A stretch of 64,000 nt of DNA from assembly GCA_947259275.1 (NCBI GenBank), contig CAMYMH010000004.1, forward strand, positions 30,270 through 94,269, read 5' to 3'. Below, one piece after another: positions 44,068-53,570 of the stretch. How positions within the stretch are numbered: the first letter of the stretch is position 1; each line of letters opens with the position of its first letter. The position numbers and the translations under genes were made by a program. The DNA is from an uncultured Acidimicrobiaceae bacterium (GTDB lineage: Bacteria; Actinomycetota; Acidimicrobiia; Spongiisociales; SHLN01). The notes under the pieces are model-generated. The model did no database searches. It was not told the DNA's origin and was given only the letters and a program-made list of their open reading frames with translations.

Positions 44068-44409
44068 CGGGGATTCGAACCCCGGTCCTCTGAAGTTTCA
44101 GCGCCGGCATCTCCGAGCGCAGCCGACAGCGAGTTTGTCGGGCTTCGGGACTCTGTCAGCAAGTTCCCCTCAGCCGTATCCGGAGTTGAGCTTTCCCCGC
44201 CGGTCCCGGACCCCGGCGGGGGCATCCTGCATTGCGACGCCCTGGCCCGGCGAGGCAGGCACCCACCTGGGAGGACGAGCTGTCAATTAAGCAGCTAGTG
44301 CGAAGTCGTCTTCGGCACTTATTTGGATCCCGGCTCTTTAACGAGGACTCCGGGGACCTCGGCTCGCTTCCGACACCTCAACCTTCAAAGTCGAAGCCAG
44401 TTCACCCCC
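44060..44409 (-). ncRNA. ssrA: tmRNA (tag AEDDFALAA)
   Basis: 350 nt. The 5' end GGGGGTG pairs with the 3' CACCTCC (one G-U) as the tRNA-like acceptor. CTGGCTTCGACTTTG follows, as in actinobacterial tmRNAs, and the 3' T-arm has GGTTCGAATCC. The tag frame (44316 to 44287) reads GCC GAA GAC GAC TTC GCA CTA GCT GCT TAA, giving AEDDFALAA after the charged alanine. CCA is not encoded. It rescues stalled ribosomes with SmpB (46172-46624) and marks products for ClpXP (5426-7300). Confidence 0.96.
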
Positions 44410-44436
44410 AAGGAGGGCGCTCTTCCGAGCACCCGC

Positions 44437-44464
44437 CACCAGCTGCCGGCTTCCAGCCACCAGC
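44437..44464. repeat. Heptameric repeat, CACCAGC/TTCCAGC units
   Basis: Four contiguous 7-bp units in the 72-bp gap between the acyltransferase stop and ssrA. The unit is the reverse-complement class of the array at 9061-9095. Confidence 0.75.
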
Positions 44465-44481
44465 CAGAAAACGGGTTCCCG

Positions 44482-46029
44482 CTAAGGATAACCGCGGTGA
44501 TCGGCTGTTCGTTCCCGTCTTCCCGTCTCCGTCGTCGGGCGGACAAAGGCCGCGAATACCAGTGTCGCCGCAACAGCGACGAGGAGAACGGCTTCAGCAA
44601 TAGTGGTGCCGAAGAGCCAGAAGCCGGCAATGCCCATCAGCGCGAGGACTGTGAGCGCCACCGACACACCGGCGGCAGCCTGGTGAGCTGCTTCGGGCCC
44701 CATCACGGCCGCTCGCAGCAGGAAGAAAGCGAGCACCAGGTAGGTGAGGCTGCGTGCCGAGTTGACGTCCATGACCGTGAGCTCCTTCGACAGGTCTGAG
44801 TAGAAGGGCTCGAGGCCGAGCCGCGCATAGCCAAGGACTCCCAGCCCGGCCAGCGCGGCGCCGACGGCGGCGACCAGGCGGCTCACCATGCTGTCGCCCT
44901 GACGACTGAGGTCGCCGGCCAGATTCCGCCCGACAGATTCGAATCTCCCGAAGGTCATGACAAGACCTGCCAGGATCGGCACCTGCAACAGAATCCAAAC
45001 CGGGCGGAGGCTCCAGAAAGCGGCACTACCCGGCTCCGGTTGCGGGAAACCGAGTGGGTAGATGATGGCGATGGTGGGAAGCATCGCCGCCAAGTGCCAC
45101 AGGAACATGGTCATGATCCGCCGGTTCAGCCCGATCACCGCTACCCACGGTTGCGGCCTTTCGAGCCAGGACACGAGACGGGACCGCACCAACAACGCGA
45201 TACCCACCTGCGTGAGCGCCAGTGCCAGGATCACGAGGGTGGGGGGATTCATGTTGTCGATGTCGTTGCCGCTGATGCCGACCAGGCTGGGCGGGTAGGG
45301 CCCAGCGGCCACCAGTGTGACGAGTGATATCGCACCCACCCCGGCCAGCCGCCTCGCCCACTTCTGCAGGACCCCGTCGGCATACAGGAACCCCAGCTGA
45401 TGGACGAGCAGCCAGATGACCGCGTAGTTGACGTGACCGGAGTCATCCACATCGAGCGCAAAGCGGATGACATCAACGGTTGCGGCGGCCGCAGCCATTC
45501 CGACCACCAGGCGAGCCCCGAACCTCCGATGGAGTGCCAGCATGGGCGGAGCGAGCGCCACCACCATGAGGTACACGCCCAGGAACCAGAGGGGAAGCGT
45601 CACCACGCGGGCCGCCGGGCGCAGCGTCTCGTCCAGCAATCCGGCAATGTCCATGCCGATGGCCGCGGTCAAGCCGACAGCCAGGAAGACGAGCGTGGGG
45701 ATGAGCAGGCGCTGCAGCCGGCTGGTCACGTAGGCCGCATAGCCGCCTCCGCGCCGCACCGCGCTCTCATAGCTCTTGCGATTGGCGAATCCTCCAACAA
45801 AGAAGAACAGCGGCATCACCTGAAGCAGCCACGTCAGCGGCCACATCTCGGGCAGGACATTGAGGGCGTTCTCCCCCTCGAGGGTGCCGTCCTCCCACGT
45901 GACGAGCACCGCCAGCCAGTGACCCCCGATGACCATAATGAGGCTGAAGACCCGCAGGAAGTCGACGTAGCGGTCCCGCGGCCGGGTCGTGACCAGGGCC
46001 GCAGCGTCCATGCGGGCCGGCCCATCCAT
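44482..46029 (-). CDS. Acyltransferase family 3 membrane protein
   Basis: 515 residues with ten or more membrane helices. DRYVDFLRVFSLIMVIGGHW near residue 20 carries the characteristic family His; a second conserved segment is MPLFFFVGGFANRKSY. AT3 proteins move acyl groups from the cytosol to envelope glycans or lipids; the target here is unknown. It ends 72 bp before ssrA and may share its transcript direction. Two possible ATGs lie 18 bp apart; the first is used. Confidence 0.88.
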   Translation of the reverse strand: MDGPARMDAAALVTTRPRDRYVDFLRVFSLIMVIGGHWLAVLVTWEDGTLEGENALNVLPEMWPLTWLLQVMPLFFFVGGFANRKSYESAVRRGGGYAAYVTSRLQRLLIPTLVFLAVGLTAAIGMDIAGLLDETLRPAARVVTLPLWFLGVYLMVVALAPPMLALHRRFGARLVVGMAAAAATVDVIRFALDVDDSGHVNYAVIWLLVHQLGFLYADGVLQKWARRLAGVGAISLVTLVAAGPYPPSLVGISGNDIDNMNPPTLVILALALTQVGIALLVRSRLVSWLERPQPWVAVIGLNRRIMTMFLWHLAAMLPTIAIIYPLGFPQPEPGSAAFWSLRPVWILLQVPILAGLVMTFGRFESVGRNLAGDLSRQGDSMVSRLVAAVGAALAGLGVLGYARLGLEPFYSDLSKELTVMDVNSARSLTYLVLAFFLLRAAVMGPEAAHQAAAGVSVALTVLALMGIAGFWLFGTTIAEAVLLVAVAATLVFAAFVRPTTETGRRERTADHRGYP

Positions 46030-46140
46030 ATCCCCACCGTATCGCGTCCGCAGGTGGTGTCGGGAGGGTCAAAGGGAAGGTTTGCGCCATCCACAACCCA
46101 AGAATCCCCCTGCATATGGAAAAGCCGAGTCAGACCCCGT

Positions 46141-46168
46141 GGACGGTTGGCAGTGGGCGGTGGGCGCT
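46141..46168. repeat. Heptameric repeat, GGGCGGT class
   Basis: Four contiguous 7-bp units (GGACGGT, TGGCAGT, GGGCGGT, GGGCGCT) ending 3 bp before the smpB stop codon, in the gap to the acyltransferase. Confidence 0.75.
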
Positions 46169-46171
46169 CAA

Positions 46172-46624
46172 CTACCGGCGACGTCGGTGGGCGCGGTCCA
46201 TCTCCCGCTGCTGTTCGCGCTTCTTGATGGATTGGCGCTTGTCAAGGGTGCGCTTGCCCCGGCCGAGAGCCAGCTCCACCTTCGCCCGCCCATTCGAGAA
46301 GTAGACCCGGGTCGGTACCAGCGAGAGGCTCTGCTCGCGGAGCTTCTCACCGATGCGTTTGATCTCGCGTTTATGGAGCAGCAGCTTGCGCGGCCGGGTC
46401 GGCTCGTGGCCACCCTCACGAGCGAAGGTATACGGCGGAATGTTCATCGACTCCAGCCACAGCTCCCCGTGCCGCTCGGAGGCGTACGCCTCGTTGATCG
46501 AGGCCTTGCCATCCCGCAGGCTCTTCACTTCGGACCCGAGCAGCACCAGGCCGGCCTCATAGGTGTCGAGGATCTCATAATCGAACTTGGCGCGCCGGTT
46601 GGACGCCACCACCTGTCGGGTCAC
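46172..46624 (-). CDS. smpB: SsrA-binding protein SmpB
   Basis: Brings tmRNA to stalled ribosomes. 150 residues from the GTG at 46624, which overlaps the M23 gene stop (GTGA). Typical sequence: NRRAKFDYEILDTYEAGLVL, GSEVKSLRDGKAS, then HKREIKRIGEKLREQ and a Lys/Arg-rich tail. Its partner RNA lies about 1.8 kb downstream on the same strand beyond the acyltransferase gene, which separates the usual smpB-ssrA neighbours. Confidence 0.97.
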   Translation of the reverse strand: MTRQVVASNRRAKFDYEILDTYEAGLVLLGSEVKSLRDGKASINEAYASERHGELWLESMNIPPYTFAREGGHEPTRPRKLLLHKREIKRIGEKLREQSLSLVPTRVYFSNGRAKVELALGRGKRTLDKRQSIKKREQQREMDRAHRRRR

Positions 46625-47817
46625 GCGGGGTTGAAGTAGGGAGCGGGATCCGTGTGAGAGCCGTTGATGCGAACCTCGAAGTGCAGGTGTGGGCCGGTTG
46701 AGAGGCCGGTGCTCCCGACGTACCCGATCAGATCCTGGAGGCCCACTCGATCGCCGTACCGGGCGACCAGCTCGGACTGATGGGCGTAGAGCGTGGCCAT
46801 GCCGCCGCCGTGGTCGATGATGACGGTGTTGCCGTATCCGCCACGCAGCCCGGAGTAGATCACGGTGCCGCTCTCCGCGGCGTAGACGGGATCGCCCCGA
46901 TCCCCATCGATGTCAATCCCCGTGTGCATGCGGCTGTAGCCGAGAATCGGGTGGAGGCGAGGGCCATACGAGGAGACGATGGGCGACGGATCGAGTGGCG
47001 GCCAAAGAGTTCCGGGTGCAACCCCACCGGGGCGCAGTTCCTTCTTCAGCAGCTCCTCTAGTCGCTCTTGCTCAGCTTCAAGCGCCTCGAGCTCGTTCTT
47101 GAAGTGGGCGACCTCATTCTTGACCGCCTGAAGCAAAGCCTTCTGATTGACCAGTTCGGCTTCGACTTGCTTGCGGTTCTCCTCGACCAGGAGGCGTTGC
47201 GCCTCAGCCTGGGTCTGCGCCAGTGCCAGCTTGTCGAGATCCTCGTTCAGCTTGGTCTTCTGCGCCTCGATCAGCTCAACCTGCAGCTCCTCCTGACTTC
47301 GGAGTTCCTCGAGCACGTCGAGGGCCCGGTTGGTCTCCTCAATCACCGATGACCCGTACTTGACTGCGATGGCGGCATCCTGGACGCTCTGATAGTCGAA
47401 GGCCGCCTGTATCTGGCCTCCGCCTCGCTTGAACAGCTCAACTGCCTGGGTCACGACCATGTCGTGGGTGTCGGCAATGCTGGATGAGGTGAGTGCCAGC
47501 TCGGCCTCCTTTTGGGAGATCTCGAGCTCCGTGAATGAGATGGCGGCCTCGGTCTCCAGTATGGCGACATCCAGATCCGCCAGCACCGCTTCGGCTGCCG
47601 TTAGTTTGCCGAGAACGTCGTTCATCCGGGCCGTGGTCGCCGCGATCTGGTCCAGATAGAAGGAGACGTCGCCCTCGGAAGCCAGCATCTGCTCCTCGAG
47701 TTCCTTGATCTCCTGGGCCGTTTCCTCGAGATCCTCGCGGATGGCGTTCTGGGCGGACACCGGAGCGGCTACCGGGGCAAGCAGGAGTATCACGAGGAGA
47801 AGCGTCAGCCGCTTCAC
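46621..47817 (-). CDS. M23 peptidase with coiled coil, FtsEX-linked murein hydrolase or activator
   Basis: 398 residues. Signal peptide 1-22 (LLAPVAAPVSA), a long coiled coil (about 27-255) rich in Glu, Ala, Leu and Gln, then an M23 LytM domain with HTGIDIDGDRG, HGGGMATLYAHQ and GPHLHFEV. The HxxxD and HxH zinc ligands are present, so it may be an active endopeptidase, unlike EnvC. Four-base overlap with ftsX implies that FtsEX drives it across the membrane at division, as for RipC or EnvC. Confidence 0.92.
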   Translation of the reverse strand: MKRLTLLLVILLLAPVAAPVSAQNAIREDLEETAQEIKELEEQMLASEGDVSFYLDQIAATTARMNDVLGKLTAAEAVLADLDVAILETEAAISFTELEISQKEAELALTSSSIADTHDMVVTQAVELFKRGGGQIQAAFDYQSVQDAAIAVKYGSSVIEETNRALDVLEELRSQEELQVELIEAQKTKLNEDLDKLALAQTQAEAQRLLVEENRKQVEAELVNQKALLQAVKNEVAHFKNELEALEAEQERLEELLKKELRPGGVAPGTLWPPLDPSPIVSSYGPRLHPILGYSRMHTGIDIDGDRGDPVYAAESGTVIYSGLRGGYGNTVIIDHGGGMATLYAHQSELVARYGDRVGLQDLIGYVGSTGLSTGPHLHFEVRINGSHTDPAPYFNPA

Positions 47818-48686
47818 CGGGACTCCTGGAGGTGCCGATGCAGACCGACCAGGCTGCCGATGGCTCCGGCCACCGCGCCAAAAGCCAGGACGACGAGGCC
47901 GCGGCTGACGAGGAACGCATCGGGCACCTCGGTCTCAATGACTCCCAGGTCGAGGTTGGAGATGAACCAGCGGTAGCCGAACCAGCCGGCCAGGACCGCC
48001 AACCCGCCTCCGATGAGACCCTCGACCAGTCCCTCGAGCAGGAAAGGGGTCCTAACGAACCAGTTCGAAGCGCCCACCAGCTTCATGATCCCGATCTCTT
48101 CTCGCCGGGCGTAGATGGCCATGCGAACGGTGTTGGAGATCATGACGACCGCCGACAACCCGAGGGCAACACCCAGGACAATGCCTGCCGTGTTGAGGAC
48201 CCGCGAGGCCTCGAGGGTGTCTTCAACCGCATCGGAGGCTTCCACCACGTCATCGACACCGCCGACCCCGCTCAGCCGGACTACCACCGCCTCGTGCGTC
48301 TCGTTGTCGAACAATTCGATCCGAACCGAGGCGGGCATCGAGGTGGGGTCGACCTCCCGGACGAGTGCCGGATTCGATTCGAACAGGGTTTGAAATTCCT
48401 CGAAGGCCTCAGCCTTGCCGACATACTGGGCCCGCTTCACCTCCGGCCAGCCTGCCACCTCGTTGGTGATGAGAGTGTGGTTGGCAAGATCGGATCCATC
48501 CAGCCAGGCGATGATCGTGATGCCCTCCTGCCAACGGGCGGCCGAGTTGCGTCCCACCTCGTTGACGACGAGCGCCATGTAGGTCATGAACAACGAAACG
48601 AAGACGGCGAGTATCGCCCCGAGCACCAGCAGCACGTTGCGGCGCAGGTTGGTCGCCGCCTCACCAATGACGTATTCAGCCCTCAT
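47814..48686 (-). CDS. ftsX: Cell division protein FtsX
   Basis: 290 residues with four membrane helices: one near 20-42 and three in the C-terminal half. The large extracellular loop is about 45-165. The segment [22 protein letters not shown] is the FtsX hallmark. Works with FtsE to regulate peptidoglycan hydrolysis. Overlaps ftsE by 11 bp and the M23 gene by 4 bp. Confidence 0.96.
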   Translation of the reverse strand: MRAEYVIGEAATNLRRNVLLVLGAILAVFVSLFMTYMALVVNEVGRNSAARWQEGITIIAWLDGSDLANHTLITNEVAGWPEVKRAQYVGKAEAFEEFQTLFESNPALVREVDPTSMPASVRIELFDNETHEAVVVRLSGVGGVDDVVEASDAVEDTLEASRVLNTAGIVLGVALGLSAVVMISNTVRMAIYARREEIGIMKLVGASNWFVRTPFLLEGLVEGLIGGGLAVLAGWFGYRWFISNLDLGVIETEVPDAFLVSRGLVVLAFGAVAGAIGSLVGLHRHLQESR

Positions 48687-49506
48687 CCGGGTCTCCGGGC
48701 GCCGTCACCGACTCCTCGGTTGGTTCCGGGGTTGGTTCTATGCTGTGTTGCCCATTCGGCTCGATCGTGGTCGGTCCATTCGGCGAAATCTCGGCGCTCG
48801 GCAGCGCCCTCTCGGCGGCTCGGGCCGGGCCCTCGTACACGCCGCGTGACTCGTCCCGGACGATGCGGCCGCGCTCGAGCTGCATGACCCGGCGGCGCAT
48901 AGCATCGACTATGGCGTGATCGTGGGTGGCCATCACCACGGTGGTTCCGGTGCGGTTGATGCGGTCGAGCAGTCGCATGATGCCAACCGAAGTCGCCGGG
49001 TCGAGGTTCCCGGTCGGCTCGTCGGCCAGCAGAATCAAGGGCCGGTTGACGAAGGCACGGGCGATTGAAACCCGCTGTTGCTCTCCCCCGGACAGCTGGC
49101 GCGGCAAGCGTTCCGACTTGGATGACAAGCCCACCAGCTTGAGAACCTTCGGCACTTGTTGAGCCACCATTCCTCGCGGCCGGCCGATCACTTCGAGGGC
49201 AAAGGCAACGTTCTGGAATACGGTCTTGTTCGGCAAGAGCTTGAAGTCCTGGAACACCGTGCCGACCGAGCGCCGTAGATAGGGGACCTTCCAATCGGGA
49301 AGCTCGGCAATGTTGCGCCCCGCTACCCAGATTTCGCCCGCGGTTGGCTTTTCCTCGCGCATCAGCAGTCGGATCAGGGTTGATTTGCCGGACCCCGAGG
49401 GACCGACGAGAAACACGAATTCGCCCTTCTGGATGTTGGTAGTGGCATCACGAATCGCGACGGTCGAACCGTCATACACCTTCGTAACACCTTGCAAGCG
49501 AATCAT
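48676..49506 (-). CDS. ftsE: Cell division ATP-binding protein FtsE
   Basis: 276 residues. Walker [11 protein letters not shown]-loop FQDFKLL, signature LSGGEQQR, Walker [12 protein letters not shown] and H-loop ATHDH are intact. The last 45 or so residues are an extra Pro/Glu-rich tail ([14 protein letters not shown] onward) that typical FtsE proteins lack. Pairs with FtsX. Confidence 0.96.
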   Translation of the reverse strand: MIRLQGVTKVYDGSTVAIRDATTNIQKGEFVFLVGPSGSGKSTLIRLLMREEKPTAGEIWVAGRNIAELPDWKVPYLRRSVGTVFQDFKLLPNKTVFQNVAFALEVIGRPRGMVAQQVPKVLKLVGLSSKSERLPRQLSGGEQQRVSIARAFVNRPLILLADEPTGNLDPATSVGIMRLLDRINRTGTTVVMATHDHAIVDAMRRRVMQLERGRIVRDESRGVYEGPARAAERALPSAEISPNGPTTIEPNGQHSIEPTPEPTEESVTAPGDPDEG

Positions 49507-49557
49507 GGGGAGACTCCAGGGGAGGGCTGCCGAGGTCGGCTCAGAAATCGTACCAGT

Positions 49558-50680
49558 TCAGTCAATTTCCGTGGTCCCATCCGATTCCTGTCGGCGCCGC
49601 CACTCGAGGTAGCCATCGGTGAACACGGAGATGTCACCGTTGAGCACGCCTTCTACATTCCCTATCTCGACATCGGTGCGCAAATCCTTGACCATTTGAT
49701 ACGGCGCCAACACGTAGCTGCGGATCTGATGCCCCCAGGCTGCTTCGTTCTGCTCGCCCCGGATCTCCTCGAGTCGGTCGGCATGCTGTTGCCGAGCCAA
49801 TTCCGCCAGGCGCGAATTGAGTAGTTCCATGGCCCGGGCACGGTTCTGCAGTTGCGAGCGCTCGGCCTGGCACGTGACCACGATGTTGGTGGGGATATGG
49901 GTTATCCGGACGGCAGAGTCGGTTGTGTTCACATGCTGGCCGCCGGCGCCCTGGGCCCGCATCACGTCGACACGAAGGTCATCCGGGCTGATCTCGAACG
50001 GTGCGGCCTCCACCTCGGGGATAACGTCGACGGCGGCAAACGACGTATGGCGGCGGTTGGCGGCGTCGAACGGACTCATCCGGACCAGGCGGTGGACGCC
50101 CCGCTCCCCCTCCAGGTTGCCGTATGCGAAATCGCCCCGGACCGTGAATGAGGCCGACTTGATTCCGGCTTCCTCACCTTCCTGGAAGTCGTCGACCTCA
50201 ACGTCGAAGCCGGCGGTGTCCAGGTAGCGGGTATACATCCGGAGGAGCATCTCGGCCCAATCCTGCGCATCGACGCCACCCGCCCCGGCGTGGACCGAGA
50301 CGATGGCAGCGTTGTCGTCGTACTCTCCGAAGAACAGGCTCTCGCGTTCCAGGTCTGCCAGCTCGACTTCCAACCGGCCGAGCTCGGATTCCGCTTCCGT
50401 CACGGTGGCCGAATCATCCTCGGCCTCGCCGAGGTCGAGCAGGGTCTCGGCATCGTCGAGGGCGGCGCCGATCGAGTCGACCTGTGTGATCGTCTTTTCG
50501 TGACGGGCCAGCAGCCGCGTCACCTTGCGGGCCTCGTCCGGGTCATTCCACAGATCGGGAGCGGAGGCTCGCTTCCTCAGCTTCTCGAGGTCGCCGGCCT
50601 TTTGATCGACGTCAAAGGAACCTCCGGGCATCGTCGAGGCGTGAGCGAAGATCTTTGAGCAGCGAGCGTGGATCGGACAT
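49558..50680 (-). CDS. prfB: Peptide chain release factor 2, with programmed +1 frameshift
   Basis: Releases proteins at UGA and UAA. The first 22 codons start at the ATG at 50680 (MSDPRSLLKDLRSRLDDARR) and hit a UGA at 50614-50612. Shifting +1 at CUU-UGA-C joins DVDQKAGDLEKL and continues to 49558, for about 373 residues. The main frame has SPF (RMSPFDA) for stop-codon reading and GGQ (AQGAGGQHVN) for hydrolysis. Low RF2 favours the shift, a classic feedback loop. ftsE lies downstream on the same strand. Coding is join(50680..50615, 50613..49558) on the complement. Confidence 0.95.
50611..50625 (-). promoter_or_regulatory. prfB frameshift site
   Basis: On the minus strand GGAGG (50625-50621), one codon TTC, then CTTTGAC. 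The internal Shine-Dalgarno element has the same spacing as the Escherichia coli prfB site, which favours +1 slippage of the CUU-decoding tRNA at UGA. Confidence 0.93.
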
Positions 50681-50727
50681 ACAGGGAGGGTAGTAAGTGG
50701 GGAGTACAATCCGGGTGAGCGGCCCAA

Positions 50728-50861
50728 CCGCCTACCGCCCACCGCCCACCGCTGGTTGTCCGAACACTCCGGGTTCACCAGTGAGGGGCCAGCACACGCT
50801 GACCCCAGCACGTCGGGCCTTCGACCGCTCTCGGGTGGGCGGTTCGCGGCGGGCGGTGGGC
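50728..50861. repeat. Heptameric repeats in inverted arms (CCGCCCA / GGTGGGC)
   Basis: Left arm 50728-50755: CCGCCTA, CCGCCCA twice, CCGCTGG. Right arm 50834-50861: GGTGGGC, GGTTCGC, GGCGGGC, GGTGGGC. The right units are the reverse complement of the left. They lie between secA and prfB, both minus strand. Confidence 0.85.
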
Positions 50862-50868
50862 CTCGCCA

Positions 50869-53514
50869 TCAGGCGACGGCTCCGTGGCAGCGCTTGTACT
50901 TCTTGCCGGAACCGCAGGGGCAGGCCTGGTTGCGGCCGATCTTGCCGGAGGCGTCGGCTTGGGGCTTCTTGGTGCCGCTCAGGTTGGTGGTGACCGCGGT
51001 GGGAGTGGCTTGGGGCGACACTTGCGGACGCTGCTCCTGGACGACCTGTACGTGGCTGAGGTAGCGGACGGTGTCATGTTTGACCGCCGCCACCAGGTCG
51101 GAGAACATGTCGTAGCCCTCTCGCTGGTACTCGACCAGCGGATCCTTCTGGCCCATGGCCCGCAACCCGATTCCGGTCCGGAGGTAATCCATCTCGGCGA
51201 GATGCTCGCGCCATTTGTTGTCGATGACCGACAGCACCACTCGCTGTTCGAGCGAGCGCAGGTTCTCGGGACCAATCTCTTCTTCGCGCCTGGCGTAGAA
51301 GGCGGCGGCGTCGGCCTGGAGACGACCGACCAGTTTGGTCACGTCGATCCCGGCATCGGCTACGAAGTCCTCGGTGGTGAACTCGTGCGGGTAGAGCAAG
51401 GTCAATTGCGTGAGCAGCTCATCCCAATCCCATCGGGCGGGCGGCTCGGCCGGATCGATCGTGCCGGCAACCACGTCGTCCATCACCTCGGCCAGCCACT
51501 CCTCGACCAGCTCCCCCGCCTTGCCTTCCTGCAGAATGCCCGAACGCCACTCGTAAATCACTTCACGCTGGCGATTCATCACCTCGTCGTATTTCAGGAC
51601 GTTCTTCCGAATCTCGAAATTCTGCGACTCAACCTGCGTCTGAGCCCGCTCGATCGACTTGCTCACCATCTTGGCCTCGATGGGAACGTCCTCGGGCATC
51701 TTGAGGCGGCTCATGATGGCCGTAACCCGGTCGCTGGCGAAGCGGCGCATGAGGTCGTCTTCGAGTGAGAGGTAGAAACGCGACTCCCCGGGGTCGCCCT
51801 GGCGGCCCGAACGTCCCCGCAGCTGGTTGTCGATCCGGCGAGACTCGTGCCGCTCGGTCGCCAGCACATACAAGCCCCCGACGTCGATCACCTTCTCGTG
51901 CTCGGCAGCACACTCATCTTGGAACTTCTCGACATGTTTGGCGTAGAGCGCCTCGTATTCCGGGCTCCCAGGCTCGAGCTCGGGCGTCTTGCTCATCGCC
52001 CGCAGCGCCAGCTCTTCGGGATTGCCACCGAGACGAATGTCCACCCCGCGGCCCGCCATGTTGGTGGCCACAGTGACCGCCCCAATCCGGCCGGCCTGGG
52101 CGACGATGGTGGCCTCCCGCTCGTGCTGTTTGGCGTTGAGCACCTCGTGGGGAATCCCGCGTTTATTGAGCACCGCCGAAAGCCGCTCAGATTTCTCGAT
52201 CGACACGGTGCCGACCAGCACCGGCTGGCCGTTTTGGTGACGTTCGGTGATGTCATCGGCGACCGCGTCATACTTGGCCTTCTCCGTCATGTAGACGAGG
52301 TCGGCCTGGTCGAGCCTGACGATGGGACGATTGGTGGGAATCTCGACGAGGGTCACTCCGTAGATCTGATTGAACTCGGCTTCCTCGGTCATGGCGGTGC
52401 CGGTCATGCCGGAGAGCTTGTCGTACATCCGGAAGTAGTTCTGGAGGGTGATAGTGGCCAGGGTCTGGTTCTCGTCCTTGATGGCCACCCCCTCCTTGGC
52501 CTCGATGGCCTGGTGAAGGCCCTCCGAGTAGCGGCGTCCCTCCAGCACCCGGCCGGTGAACTCGTCGACGATCTTGACCTCGCCGTCGGAGATGAGGTAA
52601 TCGACGTCCTTTTCGAACAGGGTCTTAGCCTTGAGCGCCGCCTCGAGATGGTGAACCAAGTCGACATTCGAATAGTCGTACATGTTCTCGATGCCGAGGA
52701 TCTCCTCGACCCGGCTCACTCCCTCCTCGGCGGTCAGCACCTGCCGCTTGGCCTCGTCGATCTCATAATGCAGGTCGCGCTGGAGACGATCGGCGATGCG
52801 GGCAAAATCGCGGTACCACTTGGCGGTGTCGGCGACCCGCCCGCTGATGATCAGCGGCGTGCGCGCCTCGTCGATGAGGATGGAGTCAACTTCGTCGACG
52901 ATGGCGAAGGCATGGCCGCGCTGCACCATGTCCTCAGGGCGCATCGCCATGTTGTCGCGTAAGTAGTCGAATCCAAACTCATTGTTGGTGCCGTAGGTGA
53001 TGTCTGCCGCGTAGGCGGGAGTTCGCTCGTGAGGCTCGTGGTAGCCCTGGATGAGCCCGACCGACAGCCCGAGGAAACGGTGAATGTCTCCCATCCACTC
53101 TGCATCGCGCTTGGCCAGGTAGTCGTTGACGGTAACCACATGGACGCCATCGCCACGAAGACCGTTGAGGTAGCAGGGCATGGTGGCAACCAGCGTCTTG
53201 CCCTCACCGGTGCGCATCTCAGCCACCATGCCGCGGTGCAAGGCACCCGCCCCAATGACTTGCACGTCGAAGTGGCGCTGGCCGAGCACGCGCCTGGCCG
53301 CCTCGCGCACCACTGCGTATGCCTCGGCCTCGATGTCATCGAGGGTCTCACCGGCCTTCAAGCGGCTGCGAAACTCCTCGGTCTTGGCGCGGAGGTCGGC
53401 GTCGGACAGCCCCTCGATGGACGATTCAAAAGCGTTGACGGCCTCAACGAGGGCTTCCAGCTCCTTGAGCTTCTTGCCCTCGCCGAGGTGGAGGATCTTC
53501 TGAAATACGGACAT
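50869..53514 (-). CDS. secA: Preprotein translocase ATPase SecA
   Basis: 881 residues. Motor of Sec export. Walker A-type [14 protein letters not shown] near residue 100, [19 protein letters not shown], preprotein cross-linking domain, the second helicase domain with [14 protein letters not shown] and [10 protein letters not shown], and a C-terminal zinc-binding tail [17 protein letters not shown]. Length and motifs fit SecA1. Downstream of the HD-GYP gene on the same strand with a 56-bp gap. Confidence 0.98.
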   Translation of the reverse strand: MSVFQKILHLGEGKKLKELEALVEAVNAFESSIEGLSDADLRAKTEEFRSRLKAGETLDDIEAEAYAVVREAARRVLGQRHFDVQVIGAGALHRGMVAEMRTGEGKTLVATMPCYLNGLRGDGVHVVTVNDYLAKRDAEWMGDIHRFLGLSVGLIQGYHEPHERTPAYAADITYGTNNEFGFDYLRDNMAMRPEDMVQRGHAFAIVDEVDSILIDEARTPLIISGRVADTAKWYRDFARIADRLQRDLHYEIDEAKRQVLTAEEGVSRVEEILGIENMYDYSNVDLVHHLEAALKAKTLFEKDVDYLISDGEVKIVDEFTGRVLEGRRYSEGLHQAIEAKEGVAIKDENQTLATITLQNYFRMYDKLSGMTGTAMTEEAEFNQIYGVTLVEIPTNRPIVRLDQADLVYMTEKAKYDAVADDITERHQNGQPVLVGTVSIEKSERLSAVLNKRGIPHEVLNAKQHEREATIVAQAGRIGAVTVATNMAGRGVDIRLGGNPEELALRAMSKTPELEPGSPEYEALYAKHVEKFQDECAAEHEKVIDVGGLYVLATERHESRRIDNQLRGRSGRQGDPGESRFYLSLEDDLMRRFASDRVTAIMSRLKMPEDVPIEAKMVSKSIERAQTQVESQNFEIRKNVLKYDEVMNRQREVIYEWRSGILQEGKAGELVEEWLAEVMDDVVAGTIDPAEPPARWDWDELLTQLTLLYPHEFTTEDFVADAGIDVTKLVGRLQADAAAFYARREEEIGPENLRSLEQRVVLSVIDNKWREHLAEMDYLRTGIGLRAMGQKDPLVEYQREGYDMFSDLVAAVKHDTVRYLSHVQVVQEQRPQVSPQATPTAVTTNLSGTKKPQADASGKIGRNQACPCGSGKKYKRCHGAVA

Positions 53515-53570
53515 GGTTGAACGGCAATCCTACTGGTGGCCCGGTTTTGGCTGTGCCTAGGGGTCGCTGA

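Noticed and set aside
51847..52962. 371-residue plus-strand frame opposite secA
   Set aside because: Shadow of secA; composition and lack of motifs fit an antisense frame.
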